Below are positions 11,940-24,856 of a stretch of DNA of 64,000 nt, in pieces; positions within the stretch are counted from its first letter, which is position 1; each line of letters opens with the position of its first letter. The notes beneath the pieces are model-generated. The model was not told the origin of the DNA. It searched no databases and saw only the letters and a list, made by a program, of their open reading frames with translations. Source of the stretch: Ulota crispa (lineage: Eukaryota > Streptophyta > Bryopsida > Orthotrichales > Orthotrichaceae); NCBI GenBank assembly GCA_963920765.1, contig OY987244.1:24470358-24534357 (forward strand), in the 5' to 3' direction. The translations under genes were made by a program, and so were the position numbers.

Positions 11940-12350
11940 ACCCCCAAATGCATGCAGGTTTAGAAAAATTGGCTAAAATTGGAATGAATGAACAATATGT
12001 GCATGTTCATCCAATATGTTTACTAATATAAGCTATATTCATTCAGAATTTGGTGAAACATGTGTTTGCGTATGGAGGGTGGTGGCGATTTCATCCAGAT
12101 TTTCAAGTGTAATGGTTGCTAGTGTCATTTCTAGGTAAGATTTAGGCAAAATTGGCCAGAAAAAAGAACTCTAGAATCAATGAAATGTGCACATTCATTC
12201 AAATTTTTATTATTATTAGTACTATTCATCCAAATTCTGGTGAAACTGGTGTTAGCTTGGGTACAGGTCTAACAATTTCATCCATTTTTTCACCTGATTT
12301 TTCTAGTATTACGGTAGCCAGTAACAATTCAAGACAAGATTTTGGTGAAA
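11940..12350. repeat. Diverged two-copy tandem repeat of about 195 bp
   Basis: The segment from about 11955 to 12145 and the segment from about 12150 to 12350 share the ordered blocks ATGTGCA..TTCATTCA, TTCTGGTGAAAC / TTTGGTGAAAC, ATTTCATCCA and AAGATTT(T)GG. Open frames crossing it are not convincing as genes. Confidence 0.5.
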
Positions 12351-13736
12351 ATTTACCAGCTTTTTAAACGCAGCCTAACAGTCTCGCAGAATTACCATGA
12401 ACTCTCTAAACCCCTATCCATGACCTCGAACACGTGTAGAAAGCCTCACCCGGAAATGACATTTCTAGAAACACAAATTCACAGCGAACGAAGTGAGACA
12501 GAGATGGAAAACATTCTCGAACGGATTCCTCAAGACTCTGGGTGCCTTCCTTCCAAAACCTCCAGCCAGCTTCCCCAAGCCCCAAACAATGGCTTGAAAA
12601 TGGATGTCCCAGCTTCTTCAAATATTAATTTTCCTGTCCCGTGGCTTAGCTCGTCAGACGTTCCAAATATTCGTGTAGTATCCACGGTGGCGAACCCTTC
12701 TACCCTTACAATACGCATTGCGAATTTAGTTGGTTTCGTTGCAGGCCGGCATTTACTTGTCGTTTGGCCAGGAGGTAACCTAACAATCAACAGGATCTCT
12801 AAACTATTCTGAGAGATGTGTTGAATGCGCATACAATATATTTTCAGGTTGCACAAGGCCTGGTTAATCGGCGAAGCATTTGCAGAGGAAACAGGAGATG
12901 TGGATGGAGCGACACAAGCAGAAAACCTCAATGCAACAGCTCTCTTACAAAATGGACAGGTTCTCTACGCACTAAAGAAATATAAGACAGCCAAGAATGG
13001 TTTGTGAGAGGCTCTAGCTGAACTCACATCACCATTTAGAGAGTACTTTAGTGGGTTTCAAGTAAGACAGGAGATAATTTGTTCAGCGTTTACTGGTTCT
13101 AATTTTGGAATAGGCAAGGTAGTAAAAGTGTTGGATTCTTGGAAAATCCTTTCTCGTGATTTGTACAGTACTAGAACATGCAGAAACATGAAGATAGGCT
13201 TCCAATCACAAAGCACGAAAATAAATTTTCAATATTGAAAACAGTTACCCACCACAAGATGGTAAGAGCCTCACACGGGAAGCTCTGTCTGACATGATGG
13301 AAAATGGCTATTTTGAAATCTACTATTATATGACATTCATTGCACACAATCTGGAAGTTGGACCTAAACACCAAAATTCTCGTCCTTGAAAATATGCCAC
13401 AAGATTAATAATTTCTCTGCAAAAATTAATGAGGCGCCCCTATGAATCAAAGATATAATTCACCTCTGATACTTGTGCCGCTGTTACCGGTTCTAAGAGA
13501 TAACTGAAAAGCAGAACCGGTCCCGAGAGAAGTACAGTTAAGCTTTTTTGTACTCGAACTGAATTTCTCAGTCAACGAATAGGGGATCACCTGTTAGAAT
13601 GCATCACTATTTTCTATGGGGTCTCTGAGAGGAGAAATGCTCAGCTTTCTAATTATACAATGTTCATGCCTTCAATTCGTGTATAGTCATACTAGTCTAG
13701 TTTCTAACAAGGCTGCCACAGGAGATAAGTGCCCGC
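12351..13736. other. 3' flank of the PPR gene with unassigned coding-like pieces
   Basis: Plus-strand frames at 12342-12812 and 12825-13007 have fairly balanced codons (the second contains GEAFAEETGDVDGATQAENL), and TTTGTTGCAG and TTTTCAG acceptors sit in front of parts of them. I found no homology and no coherent gene model. They may be decayed exons or chance. Confidence 0.25.
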
Positions 13737-16552
13737 TCAGCAACGCTCAATCAACTGTTTGGCTGTGGGTACATCCAGAGTGACGGTCTGTAGCCAGTGC
13801 CGTACTTTCTCACCCGAGGATTCCAACCAGTCCTGTCTTTCGACACATTCTTCAAAGGGAGAAGACATGCCATTCAGAATCGAAGAAATCACAACAATAA
13901 GCCTAAGTTCATCTCCGTTCACTTGCCTGCCAACTCCAGTTTCAATGATGATTCGGCTGGGAAGCTCCTGCTCCTCTTTGATCGCAAGTCGAAGAGATGA
14001 CAACCAGCTTAGAAGGGCACAATGCGCAGCGCCAGTAGAGAGAGAGCGCAGATTAAGCGACCACATAGTTGGTGACTTGCTTTGCATGTCTGAGTACACA
14101 CCGAACGAGTGAAGCATTGAAAGGAGGAGAAAAGCGTGGTTGCGGTCTCCCTTATGCCAAGCCAACTGCATTAAGCAGTTGCAAATTGGTTTGTAAGACT
14201 CCTCCGCGATATCGTTCAACAGTGACTCAAAGTCTCTTCGGAAATCTCTCAGCACAATCTTAGATTCAAAGATCTGTCCCACAATGGTATCCAGCATCAC
14301 ATTGCACTTTCTCAAGCAGCTGCGGATAAGCTCCATGTCTTCGCTTCTGTCGCATGAGTTCAACAGATTCAGGACTACGCAACATAGCCGTTCGTCAGGA
14401 GCACAGTCTACCAGCGCCATTTCATTAAGAATATCCTCGACCTTCCTGTAGTCTTTGGCGTTCCCATATGCTTGTAAAAGGCAGGTGTAGGCCATGACAT
14501 CAGCTTGATATCCGGCTTCAATCAAACTGGAAAACGTTCGTTGTGCCTCCATTGCCATACCCTGTTTCGCATATAAACTTATCATGTTCCTGTAAGTCCA
14601 GTCATTCGGCTGGCACCCAGTCTCTACCATCTCTCTCAAATACTGATCCGCTTGTGATACCAGTCCAGCATCGCCGCACATTTTAATCACCGTATTATAC
14701 AAAATGACGTCGCAAGATACTCCTTGCCTCAAACGATAGAAAAGATCCAAACCTTCCACGACATTGCCAGATTTGTTATACATTTCCATCACCGTGCTTA
14801 ATGTCACAGCGTTCGGCTTTACTCCTTCTTGCTCCATTTCTTCAAAAATCCTCAATGCATGGCCCATCCTACCCGCACGACCAAGGCAGGAAATTAAGAT
14901 GTTGTAAATAACCGAATCGGGTTGGACGCCGGAGTCCTTCATTTCCTGGAACGTCGAAACTGCCGCTTTCATGTACCCTGCTTTTCCAAACAGCCTAACC
15001 ATCGTACCGTATGTGACTTTGTCCGGTTTCCAGCCAGATTTTCTTAAATTATTGTACAGTGCAACTGCTTCATCATACTTGCCCATCTTTCCATATACGT
15101 CTAACATGGTGCTGTAAGTGACAGCATCCGGAACGCACCCTGCCTCGTCCATTCTGTCAAACCATAACAATGCTCCAGCCTGGCAGAAAACATCAAGAAC
15201 AGTTGTATGAGCACACAATCAACGACCACATTCACTAAATAAATTATTTTCTAGCAGAAAATCTAAACGGCCAGTTAGACTACTATATTTGAAGCTATAA
15301 TATCTTTCACAATTCAACAAGAAACTAATATGGTCACTACTGTTCCTAGAACTAGGACGGCCCAGCCTATAAGTCCAAATCTTTCAAATCTTTTGAAACC
15401 ATCAATGTATGCAACCCCTTTTTGAGGGCTTTCATACAGTTCCAAAAACATTCTTGTCAGTCCTACAATTGCAGAGATCAACGGCATGGTGACACAAAAA
15501 CCTACAAACAGTAGATTAGGGTTACTTGATGAACCTGACGATTGCAGCGGTTAGCACAGCTGATCAGCGTACTGTAGGTGATATTGTCAGGGAGAATTCC
15601 AGCATGAATCATATCTAGAGCAATTCGTTCAGAGAGATCCCATTGACGCCCGCGACGTAGCACCTTCAGCATCACATTGTAAGTGTAGATATTGAGATTT
15701 GAGCTTTGTTCGGCCTGCAACCACTTGAACATCGATAGCGCATGTCTCCAACTGTTCAAGTTATTGAGGATGGTGACTACGTCGAAAGGGCTAATTGCGC
15801 CATTGAAATCTTTCAGTGCCAAGGCCATTCCTTCCTCACTCTCGTTTGCAGACTTCAGTCTGCATTCAAATATTCAAATCGTGAAAAACTACCATGAAAC
15901 CCTAAAGTCAACTAACACGTCCTGAACAAATGGCAAATACAAAGCAAACGAATTGGAACCATCCTCTTGTTCATCTGCATGAATTTGAGCTGCAAATCAG
16001 CTGAATATTACACTGTTGGATCTATCTAGTAAACGATACACTCATTCGTAGAACTCGTCAGAAAAAATGCAACACGCAAGCATCACCAAAAACCGAGAAA
16101 CCTCACATGTCAAGAACTTGTCCAACAACGCCAGAATTCGATGAAGGTCGACGAGTGCCGCCCTTGTATTGTAGTCTCGAGCTCTGACTACTATTCTTCA
16201 CAGGTATCTCGAAATATTCCAACCTGTTGGATGCCCCCCTCTTTCCCAGCACGCGCTTGCTCAAACTTTCCAAGTTGAGCAAACGCAATTGCTCCCCGAG
16301 TGTCTTGCGCTGCTCGCTACTAGTCGCCTCGCTACCATTTCCAATCTTGCGAGAGTCCTCTTGCGACTTCTCCTCGTTGTGCAAAGTGCCACTACTGCAA
16401 CTAACCACGATTCTCGTTGTCCGCGTGGAGACCACGACTTGTGAAGGAAATACAGACTTACAGCTCCCATGGCCAAAACAATGGGGAGCTAGAGCCATTG
16501 TAGAAAAATCAAAACACAAAACTACTCCACGCGACGTGCTTCGATTCCACAA
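13737..16552 (-). CDS. PPR-SMR protein, SVR7/ATP4/SOT1-like (chloroplast), 3 exons
   Basis: Exons 16552-16107, 15859-15535 and 15179-13737 give 737 residues (719 if the second ATG at 16498, MALAPHCFGHG, is used). Relatives are about 690-710. The N-terminus is Ser/Thr-rich like a chloroplast transit peptide. About ten P-type PPR motifs run from residue ~190 to ~550, for example NIYTYNVMLKVLRRG and DAVTYSTMLDVYGK. The last ~110 residues form the SMR region, with LNLRSLSTGAAH and ETGVG in the place of the family's LDVRSLS.GAAH and TGTG. PPR-SMR proteins of this group bind organelle RNA and act in plastid RNA processing and translation (SVR7 and ATP4 on atp transcripts, SOT1 on rRNA precursors); which paralogue this is cannot be decided here. 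Splice phases agree (AT|A codon at intron 1, phase 0 at intron 2), and intron 2 interrupts a PPR motif exactly (RCNRQ|AGALLWF). No frameshift seen. Confidence 0.92.
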
Positions 16553-16828
16553 ATGGAGGCTTCCTGTTGCGGAAAATTCACCAAAGTTGATGGATTTACG
16601 ACATTATTTCTCGAATTTTGAATACAATAACGCCTCAAGGGCACAGAACCTGGAAAATCTGAGAACAATTGTGTACGACGCGAGCTGCGTATCAGAATTC
16701 CTTAAACCCTAGTGTGAACCTCACGGCGAGGCAGAGTCTTCTGTTCTGGATAAGCCTGTTGTAAACGATATTTCAAACGAACTACATTCATCCAAAATCT
16801 GTTCTTCATCATCCATGTTGGGACGCTT

Positions 16829-17144
16829 AGGCCCGGTTCAGACTAGCGACTGTACAAAATTATTTCAAACGTCATTGGTTATCAAAAGGTTTCACACTTA
16901 GGGTTTGTTTGGTACTTCAACTTGCCATATCATCAACTAATATAAACATGTTAACAGACAAGATAGTGAAGTTTTGGGGCTTGCTATGAGGATCATTCCA
17001 AACTTATCCAATAGAGGAACACTCTTACTTTGTAGCAACTTTCTTCTACAACACTCTTGGATGACGTGAAAGTGCTCTAGAGGATAAAAGACCACAAGGT
17101 GCCACTTTTAGTGTTTCATCTTGTTGCTAATCTAAACTGGGCCT
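16829..17144. mobile_element. TIR element (hAT-like MITE candidate), about 316 bp
   Basis: Left end AGGCCCGGTTCAGACTAGCG and right end GTTGCTAATCTAAACTGGGCCT are imperfect inverted copies over about 21 bases. Ends of the type GGCCC.GTTTAGA are common in plant hAT-type MITEs. I could not fix the target duplication. Confidence 0.5.
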
Positions 17145-17349
17145 TTGCACCACAATAATATTAGTTCAGGCCGGGGTTCTTTTTAAGGATATCAACTTAT
17201 CAAAGTACCGGCAATGATTTATGATGGTAATTCACATAGGTGGCTATTTTGGAAAAACACTTCAAGAAGCATGTTTCATTCAAGAATAAAAGAAGATAGA
17301 ATATTGGCTACCAATGGTTTTTTATTACACACGTAAAAAGGTGCAATTG

Positions 17350-17465
17350 AAGTGTATTGGCCACAACTTTTGAAAAAGTACTACAAATATAGTGTGAAAG
17401 ATGAAATATGTGAACAACTTCTGAAAAAGTACTACAAGCAAAGTGTGAAAGATGAAATATGTGAT
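17350..17465. repeat. Two-copy tandem duplication of about 54 bp
   Basis: The block TGAAAAAGTACTACAA...GTGTGAAAGATGAAATATGTG occurs twice head to tail with few differences. It creates a short repetitive frame that is not credible as a gene. Confidence 0.75.
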
Positions 17466-18492
17466 AAACATGACACCCATATTATTTTGGTTGGAGATTG
17501 GATTGGCAATGTCAATCAACCAATAAGGGAATTCATATATGGTCCTTAATCACGGTTTGACCTTAATCACGGCTTGGCCATATGGTTTTCAATTAGAAGC
17601 AAACATTGGCTAGAGAGACTCTTTTTCAAGTTTTTTTTCTATAGTGATAACAAAGCATAAATTTTTAAGGTGAATTTTGGCTATTTTTAACCAATAAAAA
17701 AAACAATGGTTCAGGTGCGAGCAGGGATTTTACATTAAACTTTCTATGGTGTGACTTGTGATAACAACCGCCATATTGAACTTATTTACATCTATAAATA
17801 TGTAAATCATGCATAGAATATTGTTTATTCATCCAAAAGTATACACATTTATGCAAATGCAACTATGTTATCACTCTCCGAACATTTGTTGGATGATCTT
17901 GGCAGTTTCACTCCATAAAAATTGAAAAACATCTTGTAAATTCACAATATAGCTACAAACAAAAAACTTGGGTATCAAGCTGTGAGTTAGAGGGCAAGGT
18001 AAGGGCCCTTAAAAATTGAATCCTAGGTCTAGAATATAATATGAATTATAATAGTGGTTCAAGTACACAAAAAAATGTCAACATTGTAAACATTTAATCC
18101 TCTAACGACCGTGGTCGATACTGGGGTGGGCAATCCTTTGTATTTCTATTTGGGGGACATTTTAGGGTTATTGAATATAGATGTCTATCACAGATTTGAT
18201 CATATAGATGGAAGTATCTTGCAGCATTTAGTGTTATGCATCATGAATTATGCTCACTCTTTAGTTGTTATGGACATCTTTTTGCATTTATTGGTGTATT
18301 TTCAGCCGGTACTCTTTTAGTTTTTTCAACCCTCTAGCCACATGCCACCTTAGACTGACATGGTTATTGTCCTAAACTCTTCACTTTCCAATTCCCAGAC
18401 ACGTCCCCTTTGCCACGCCATCAAATTCCTTGACATGCTCTCTCTACAAACTGAAAAGAGTCAAAATTGACCAGGAACTAGTCAACCAGTCC
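17466..18492. other. AT-rich intergenic DNA
   Basis: No gene or clear element recognised. Only short chance frames. Confidence 0.5.
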
Positions 18493-18571
18493 TTAACCCC
18501 TCAACGCCCTAGCTTTCAAAAAAACACTGAAATGGGGCACGATTCACGCCCCACGGGCGTTGAGGGGTTAA
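18493..18571. mobile_element. 79-bp TTAA-flanked TIR element
   Basis: Runs TTAA-CCCCTCAACGCCC ... GGGCGTTGAGGGG-TTAA. The 13-base terminal inverted repeat is perfect and the interior is only 45 bases. This is the shortest and cleanest member of the TTAA family here. Confidence 0.8.
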
Positions 18572-18689
18572 TGGGTTAAGCAAGAGAGAAAGAACTAAAG
18601 CTTCTTTTTTTTATGACTGTTGAATTCTTACAACTTGCAAAGAGACCATTGCCTTGCACTATGGAATATGAATGCTTAGCTTATTGCCA

Positions 18690-19052
18690 TTAACCCCTGA
18701 ACATCAAGGAGGACAAAAAACGTCCTCCAGCTCTAAAGAAAGATTCTGTGATTATAAAAAAAGTTGTTTTTCATCTGATTTTTTTTAGAAGTGACCATAA
18801 ACACATGGTCCATCATGGAAGACAAAAAATTACCTCTTGAGATGTTTTTTTTTTTGTAACCCAAATAGTGATAAGATTCAGAAACATGGTGTTAGCTCCC
18901 AAGCTGCCCTTTTTGCAATTTTCATGAGGGCACCATGCACTGTTGACTTATCCAACTTTTTGAAGCAATACTATTGGTGCCCATGTGTAAAACACTGTAG
19001 AATGCTACATGCAGGGCAAGCCACGGTAATCCATCTGTCCTTTAAGGGTTAA
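18690..19052. mobile_element. TTAA-flanked TIR element, subfamily A, 363 bp
   Basis: Starts TTAA-CCCCTGAACATC and ends CTGTCCTTTAAGGG-TTAA. A hairpin GAGGACAAAAAACGTCCTC lies next to the left end. It is a full-length relative of 11466-11817, with diverged sequence but conserved order. No coding capacity. Confidence 0.75.
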
Positions 19053-20317
19053 GTTGCCTCAAAATGACCTTATTAGGTCTTCATAGCAAAATACTTCCCT
19101 TGTCCCACACAAATATCAAAAAATATACAAGGATACTTCATCTTCAATAGTCAACGAAAGAGTTATTGAACTATAACATGCATAATTTTGAATTTATATG
19201 AATTTTTTTTAACACGTAACCACACACTCACTCCAAACAAGCGAATCGAAGATTCAAAACTTCAATTGCAATTAACATTGTAAAATGGCGATATAGTTTT
19301 TATTTATTTAATAATAAAGTTTACTTGGTAAGCATTTAAATGCAGTAGAGTTTCTTTTGAAAAAATAATATGTAATTATACACCAATTAGTAAAATTAAA
19401 TTACATGTTAGCCAATTTGTGTTCCTCATGTATTTTGGAGTGTGCTTTCAAGAATACAATCTATCAATATGTCTCTTTGCTTTTAGTAGTTAAAAAAAAT
19501 TAGAAACGCTTATTCATACATTTAAGCAACTTCCAAAATTACTTTGGTGTTAAGATAACCAATTATGTTTTATCTTGCTACCCCAATCAAATTCAACTGG
19601 GCATGTGTTTTGGTACTATGCAAGCCATTGCACAAACATCAAACCCTTCCATTCACACCTCAAATAAATTTGGAGCTTAAAAGAATGTCATTTTAGCACC
19701 TTCTTATGCCCAAATTTTAGTACCATGATTTGTGTCAGATTTAAAAAATTTAAAAACCATTTTAGCTTTGTACTTTAATTAATACAAGATTTTTTTAAAG
19801 TCATATTATCAATTAATTGTAAAACACAAACTATTTGCAACCAGTGATTTAGAAGCTTTCAAGTGAAGAAACAGTTTGGTAATATGTTGATAGAATATTA
19901 TTGAACAAAACTATTCTACATGGTAATAATTATGGAAATGCGTGAATTATTCTAGACCTATAAAAGGTGCATAGCAAGTCCAAAAACGCTTTTTATGCAA
20001 AAATAACATTATCATTATTAGATTGGATGAGACTAGTGTTGAATTGATATGCATCTAAAATATGACCACGAGAACATGAGCTTCATACCATGGTTTGTCT
20101 TATGTGTAAGCTTATGACAAGTATGTGTTGGAGACACTATTTGTTGAATTGGTTGAAACTTTAAAGTAAGTCATGTGGACACTCAAAAATTCATTACTAT
20201 GTCTAAACTTAGACAAACTTATTTTGTGTTTAGGATAATTTTCAAATCCAATCATTTTTAAATATATCTTAGGTTTCTCCTTAATCCCTTTCCTAAATTT
20301 CATAACTTAAATGAGCC
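19053..20317. other. AT-rich intergenic DNA
   Basis: A- and T-run-rich sequence without a recognised gene or defined element. Confidence 0.5.
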
Positions 20318-20806
20318 TTAACTCCTAAAAGTACATTGTCCCTACTAGGGGCATATTGGATTTTAGGCAGGTCACTACAAATGGATTTTTTATTTTATTT
20401 TTCTTTAGAAATTTTACAAAAATGTGTCCAAGGAGTAGCTTTAGGGTCCAACAAATTTCATAATTTTTAACTACATGGTTCAAAAGTTATTGCATGATAT
20501 GTAGTTTTTTGTTGAACTCTGGGCAACCTGGGCAGCTCCAAAAACTTCTTTAAATTTTATATTATTATTGTTGTTATTTTTTGAAATTGGTTCTTTAATC
20601 TTTTATATGTATATGAGAAGCTTTGAATCATTCAATTTTGATTAATAAAATGATGTTATGAGAAGTTTTAGTTTACTAGTAGGTATACTTTTGAGAGACT
20701 CCCTACTTGCTTGCAAACTAAAACTTCTCATAACTTTCATCTCATTAATTGGAATCAAATGATTCAAAGCTTATCATGTATATATAAGTGTAAAAAATCA
20801 ATTCAA

Positions 20807-20837
<31 letters not shown>

Positions 20838-21077
20838 TAAAATTTCAAGAAGTTTTTAAGCTGGCCATGCTGCTCGGAGTTCAAAAAAACTACATATCAT
20901 GCAATAACTTTTGAACCATGTAGTCAAAAGTTATGAAATTTGTTAGACCTTAAAGCTACTCCTTGGGCATATCATGTGTGAAAATTTCAAAGAAAAAAGA
21001 TGAAAAATCCATTTGTAGTGAGCTACCCAAAATTGTTGTGTTGGCAAAAAAAAGTTGCTTGGGCCTTTAGGGATTAA
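20318..21077. mobile_element. TTAA-flanked long foldback element, subfamily C, 760 bp
   Basis: Starts TTAA-CTCCTAAAAG and ends CTTTAGGGA-TTAA. Nearly the whole element is an imperfect palindrome with arms of roughly 360 bases: CATGGTTCAAAAGTTATTGCATGATATG at 20472 pairs with CATATCATGCAATAACTTTTGAACCATG at 20893, and GAGAAGTTTTAGTTT at 20660 pairs with AAACTAAAACTTCTC at 20717. An (AAT)n run lies at about 20806-20836. Related arms occur at 29.9 kb, 57.99-60.1 kb and 62.96-63.15 kb. Confidence 0.75.
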
Positions 21078-22095
21078 TAGTCATATCCTTGCCCTTTTTT
21101 ATTGTGTCAAAGAGAAAAATTGTAGAATAAACATTTAAAAATTTAAAAACCATCAGTTTAATCAGAAAGATTCCAAGTTTAATATTCAATTTGAAGTTGC
21201 GTAGTTTCAATGTTCATTAATTCATTAAATTTGATATTAGAGATAGAATTTGGGATGAGTGACCCAATAAATTATTTTATAAAATGACAAGAAAATACAA
21301 GCATTTAGAAAACTTTGTTTACTGAAACGTCAATAATTTCACTTGTAGTTGTAATTTGCAATGCTTTTGAATTTGTGCACTTTTCATGTCTAAGGGATGT
21401 TTTTCTATATTAGCTACTATTTAGTGCTATCATTTATTGAAGATTAAGGTTTAACTCTATTACTTTGTTAGCAAAAAAAATTCCCAAAATTTTAGTCGGC
21501 ATGTGCACAAAGTTTGGAAAGATGCTTCCAATCTTTGCTAGCTTACAAATGAGTTTAATTTATTGGTTTCAAAAAAAATTAGAGGCAAATTCTTGATTTC
21601 CTACAAGCCTTCTATTATTTTATATATAATCAAAATTAATAAATCGATTCTTTAAGAAAAGGCACCATTTTAAGAATCTTAGAAAAATATGCATCTAAAT
21701 ATTGTTTTTTTCAAATTATCTAAAATTTAATTGTATGAAATTAGTAAATAATGCAAAAAAGAATTGCACGGAAAAATCTGTTTCCAATACATTTATTGTA
21801 GCTTAAATTCTAAGGTATATACCAACATTGTTTTGCAACAAAATTTTGATTAACTTTACTTCTAACTGTTAGTTATTTCTATTTTACCATACATTTGTAA
21901 ATTTAGAGGTAGTAATACATAGTGTTGAGATGAAAACAGGAAGTTGTATGGTACCTAAAATGTTTATTCTTTAGTCTAATGGGATCATCACAAGCATTTG
22001 TTGCATTACAAGAAAACTTTGTACAATTACTCGCTAAGTTTAATTCATTTTGAAGGCAATGGACCATCATATGATAATGAATCTGTTTTAAATGG
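21078..22095. other. AT-rich intergenic DNA
   Basis: No gene recognised; low-complexity AT-rich sequence. Confidence 0.5.
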
Positions 22096-22418
22096 GAAAA
22101 TTTCAAGGATGCCCCTGAAGTTTGCAATATTTACATAGATAACAGTGCTTTTTCATAAATTACACAAATACCTTTGGACCAAAATTTTCAAACGTTTGTT
22201 TTTTTGTGCATGTCACTTTCCTTCTTCCTTTGTGCGCATGTTACTTCTATTTTATTTCACTACATTCCCTTCTTCAACATTGATCATGAAGAAAGTACAA
22301 GCACAACAAGTAAATGTTTAAAAATTAAGGTCCAAGGATATTTGTATAATTTCTGAAAAAGCATGGATATCTATGTAAATATTTCAAACTTCAGGAGTAT
22401 CCATGAAATTCTCCCTAT
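22096..22418. mobile_element. Foldback MITE, about 323 bp
   Basis: The left arm starts GGGAAAATTTCAAGGATGCC and continues CCTGAAGTTTGCAATATTTACATAGAT. The right end is its inverted copy, finishing GGATACTCC-type sequence then GAATTTC-type sequence in reverse complement (ATCCATGAAATTCTCCC). Arms of about 90 bases pair imperfectly. No coding capacity. Confidence 0.7.
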
Positions 22419-23110
22419 TTTTATTAAGTTTCAAACCATATATTTAACGCATGACAAAATTTCCTTGACGACGGTGAAAATGATCATAAATAACTCTGCA
22501 ATGATAAGTGCATGAAGCCAAAAATCTTTTGAAGACCAAATGAATATGGATTTCTTTTAAAGGTTGGACATTGGCCAAATGGGTATGAAGGTAATGGCCT
22601 ATTGAAAGTGAAACGTTGAAATAGGAAATAAATTCATCCTGAAAGCTTTTTATAACTTGAGATTTTCTTACAATATGAGGTTCTATGTATTGCTTGATTT
22701 GGATAGGATAAAGGGAAGAAAATCTGATGATCTAGTGATTGGAACGAATAAAGAAATGTTTGTTTGTACCACTTTAGAGTTATACAACATGGTTCCACGC
22801 ACTTTCATAATTATGGTCTTTTGATATTTATTCAGGCAGACATCATATGGGTCATGCACCAGACTTTTGGTGAGCCCCATCATCTGGCATTTTAACTTGA
22901 CCAGTTCCACATTGTTCTCTTTACAGAGTACAGACATACGGCAAGAATCCTACAAGGTATGGCAAAATAAACCTTGTTCGCTGTCTTTTTATGTTAGTTG
23001 TTGAGGCAGTTTTGAAGTTCAAGCATGTCTCAATTCTTGCCTCTTATTGAACCAATTTTTTTTTATCAATTTCTGAAATTGAGTACGGGGTTTTTACATC
23101 AGAAGAGAAG
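22419..23110. other. Intergenic DNA without a recognised gene
   Basis: A minus-strand frame of 84 codons at 22683-22937 has no recognisable domain and is probably chance. Confidence 0.4.
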
Positions 23111-23225
23111 GTCAGAAATTTGAACGGCCAAACATCTGAGTGCAAGTCATGTACATCCCTAAACGTCCGAGGCCATTTTTTTTTCTCAAAAAACAATCAA
23201 AACAACCGTTTTTTAGACATTTGAT

Positions 23226-23256
<31 letters not shown>

Positions 23257-24798
23257 GAGTCATGATCCCATTTGCTACTACAAAATGGTCTCAAGATTCG
23301 TCTATCATGGTGGTATGGGATTCAAGTTGGGAGTTTTTGAAAAGAAAATCAAAAAATTATTATTAAAAAGGAGGTAGCCCTATTTAGCATAGCAAAGGTA
23401 AATGTGATGTTTCCATTTAGCATAAGTACATGAGTTTGCAACCCCATTTAGCATTTTTTTGGAGAAATTCAACTTGAAATTTTTAGTAGAAATTTCATTT
23501 GAAAGAAAAGATTGGTATTAAATCAGTTTAAAAAACTAAAATTAAATAATTCTAATATAGATTTTCTAATAATTTGAGCAAATTACAATGTTTGTTTGAA
23601 GTTCATTTAGTAAAAAGAAATACATGCCATTCATAAAAAGAGTACAAAGAAATTCAATATTTTCTAAAATTAAATTAAAAAATATCCAATGAGGCACAAT
23701 TAGATTTAAGCAATTACAAGATGCCCTTTCATTTACCTCCTTATTGTTTGAATTTGACTTTCAAATTGATTTGCCTCTTCATCTCTCCCTCCCCACCCCT
23801 TTGTAGTTGAATTTCAATTCCAAGTTGGAAAAAGGTTCAATGGGTTTCCACAAAGGATGCCCTTTCACACCCAACACCCATGCCATTGTCCTTTCACTTT
23901 GCCCCTTGGCCCTTGGCCAATCACAAATTATCAAACCAACACACAAACACACACACCAACAAACAAAAAATACAAAGGAAAAGTGGGCAATATTTTATAA
24001 GGATAGACAAGTCATGATACCATTTTGCTACCGCAAAATGGTCTCAAGACTCATCTATCATGGTGGTGTGGGATTCAAGTTGGGGTATTTTGAAAAAACA
24101 AAAAAGAGGAAGATTTACTAAAGAAGGGGGTTGCCCTATTTAGCATATCAAAGGTAAATGCAATGTTTCCATTTAGCATAGATAACCCCATTTAGCATTT
24201 TTTTGTAGAAATTCGACTTGAAATATTTAGTAGAAAATTTGTTTTGAAAAAAAGATTGGTATTGAACCAATTTAAATAGTTGAATTAAAATAATTGGAAT
24301 GAAAATTTTCTAATAAATTGAGCAAATTATGAAGATTATTTGAGTTTAATTTAGTAAAAAGAAATATATGTCATTCATAAAAAAAAACACAAAGAGGTTC
24401 AGTTTTTTTTTAATGTTTAAATTAAAAATATCCAATGAGGCGTTTTTAAAGTTGAATAAATAAAATTGAAATAGAAAAAGGCTCCCCACCCCTTGAAGAA
24501 TATTGAATTTCAATTTCAAAATTAATAAAATCTTCAATGTGGTTCAATTCATTTCTTAAATTCCAATCAATTTGCCTCTTCACCTCTCCCTCCCCACCCC
24601 TTTGTAGTTGAATTTCAAATCAAAGTTGGAAAAAGGTCCAATGGGTTCCACCAAAAGATGCCCTTCCACACCCAACACCCATGCATTTGTCCTTTCACCT
24701 TGCCTCTTGGCCCTCTACCAATCACTAATTATCAAACCAACGGACAAACAAACACACAAACACAAAATACACTATGGAGAGTGGACATTTTTTTATAA

Positions 24799-24800
<2 letters not shown>

Positions 24801-24852
<52 letters not shown>
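24801..24852. repeat. (TA)n microsatellite
   Basis: Uninterrupted TA run of about 50 bases following TTTTATAAGGA within the triplicated block. Confidence 0.95.

Positions 24853-24856
<4 letters not shown>

Noticed and set aside
13729..14263. Plus-strand frames of 127 and 64 codons
   Set aside because: Antisense to the last exon of the PPR-SMR gene.
16227..16712. 161-codon plus-strand frame
   Set aside because: It is antisense to exon 1 of the PPR-SMR gene, which has homology and matching splice phases.
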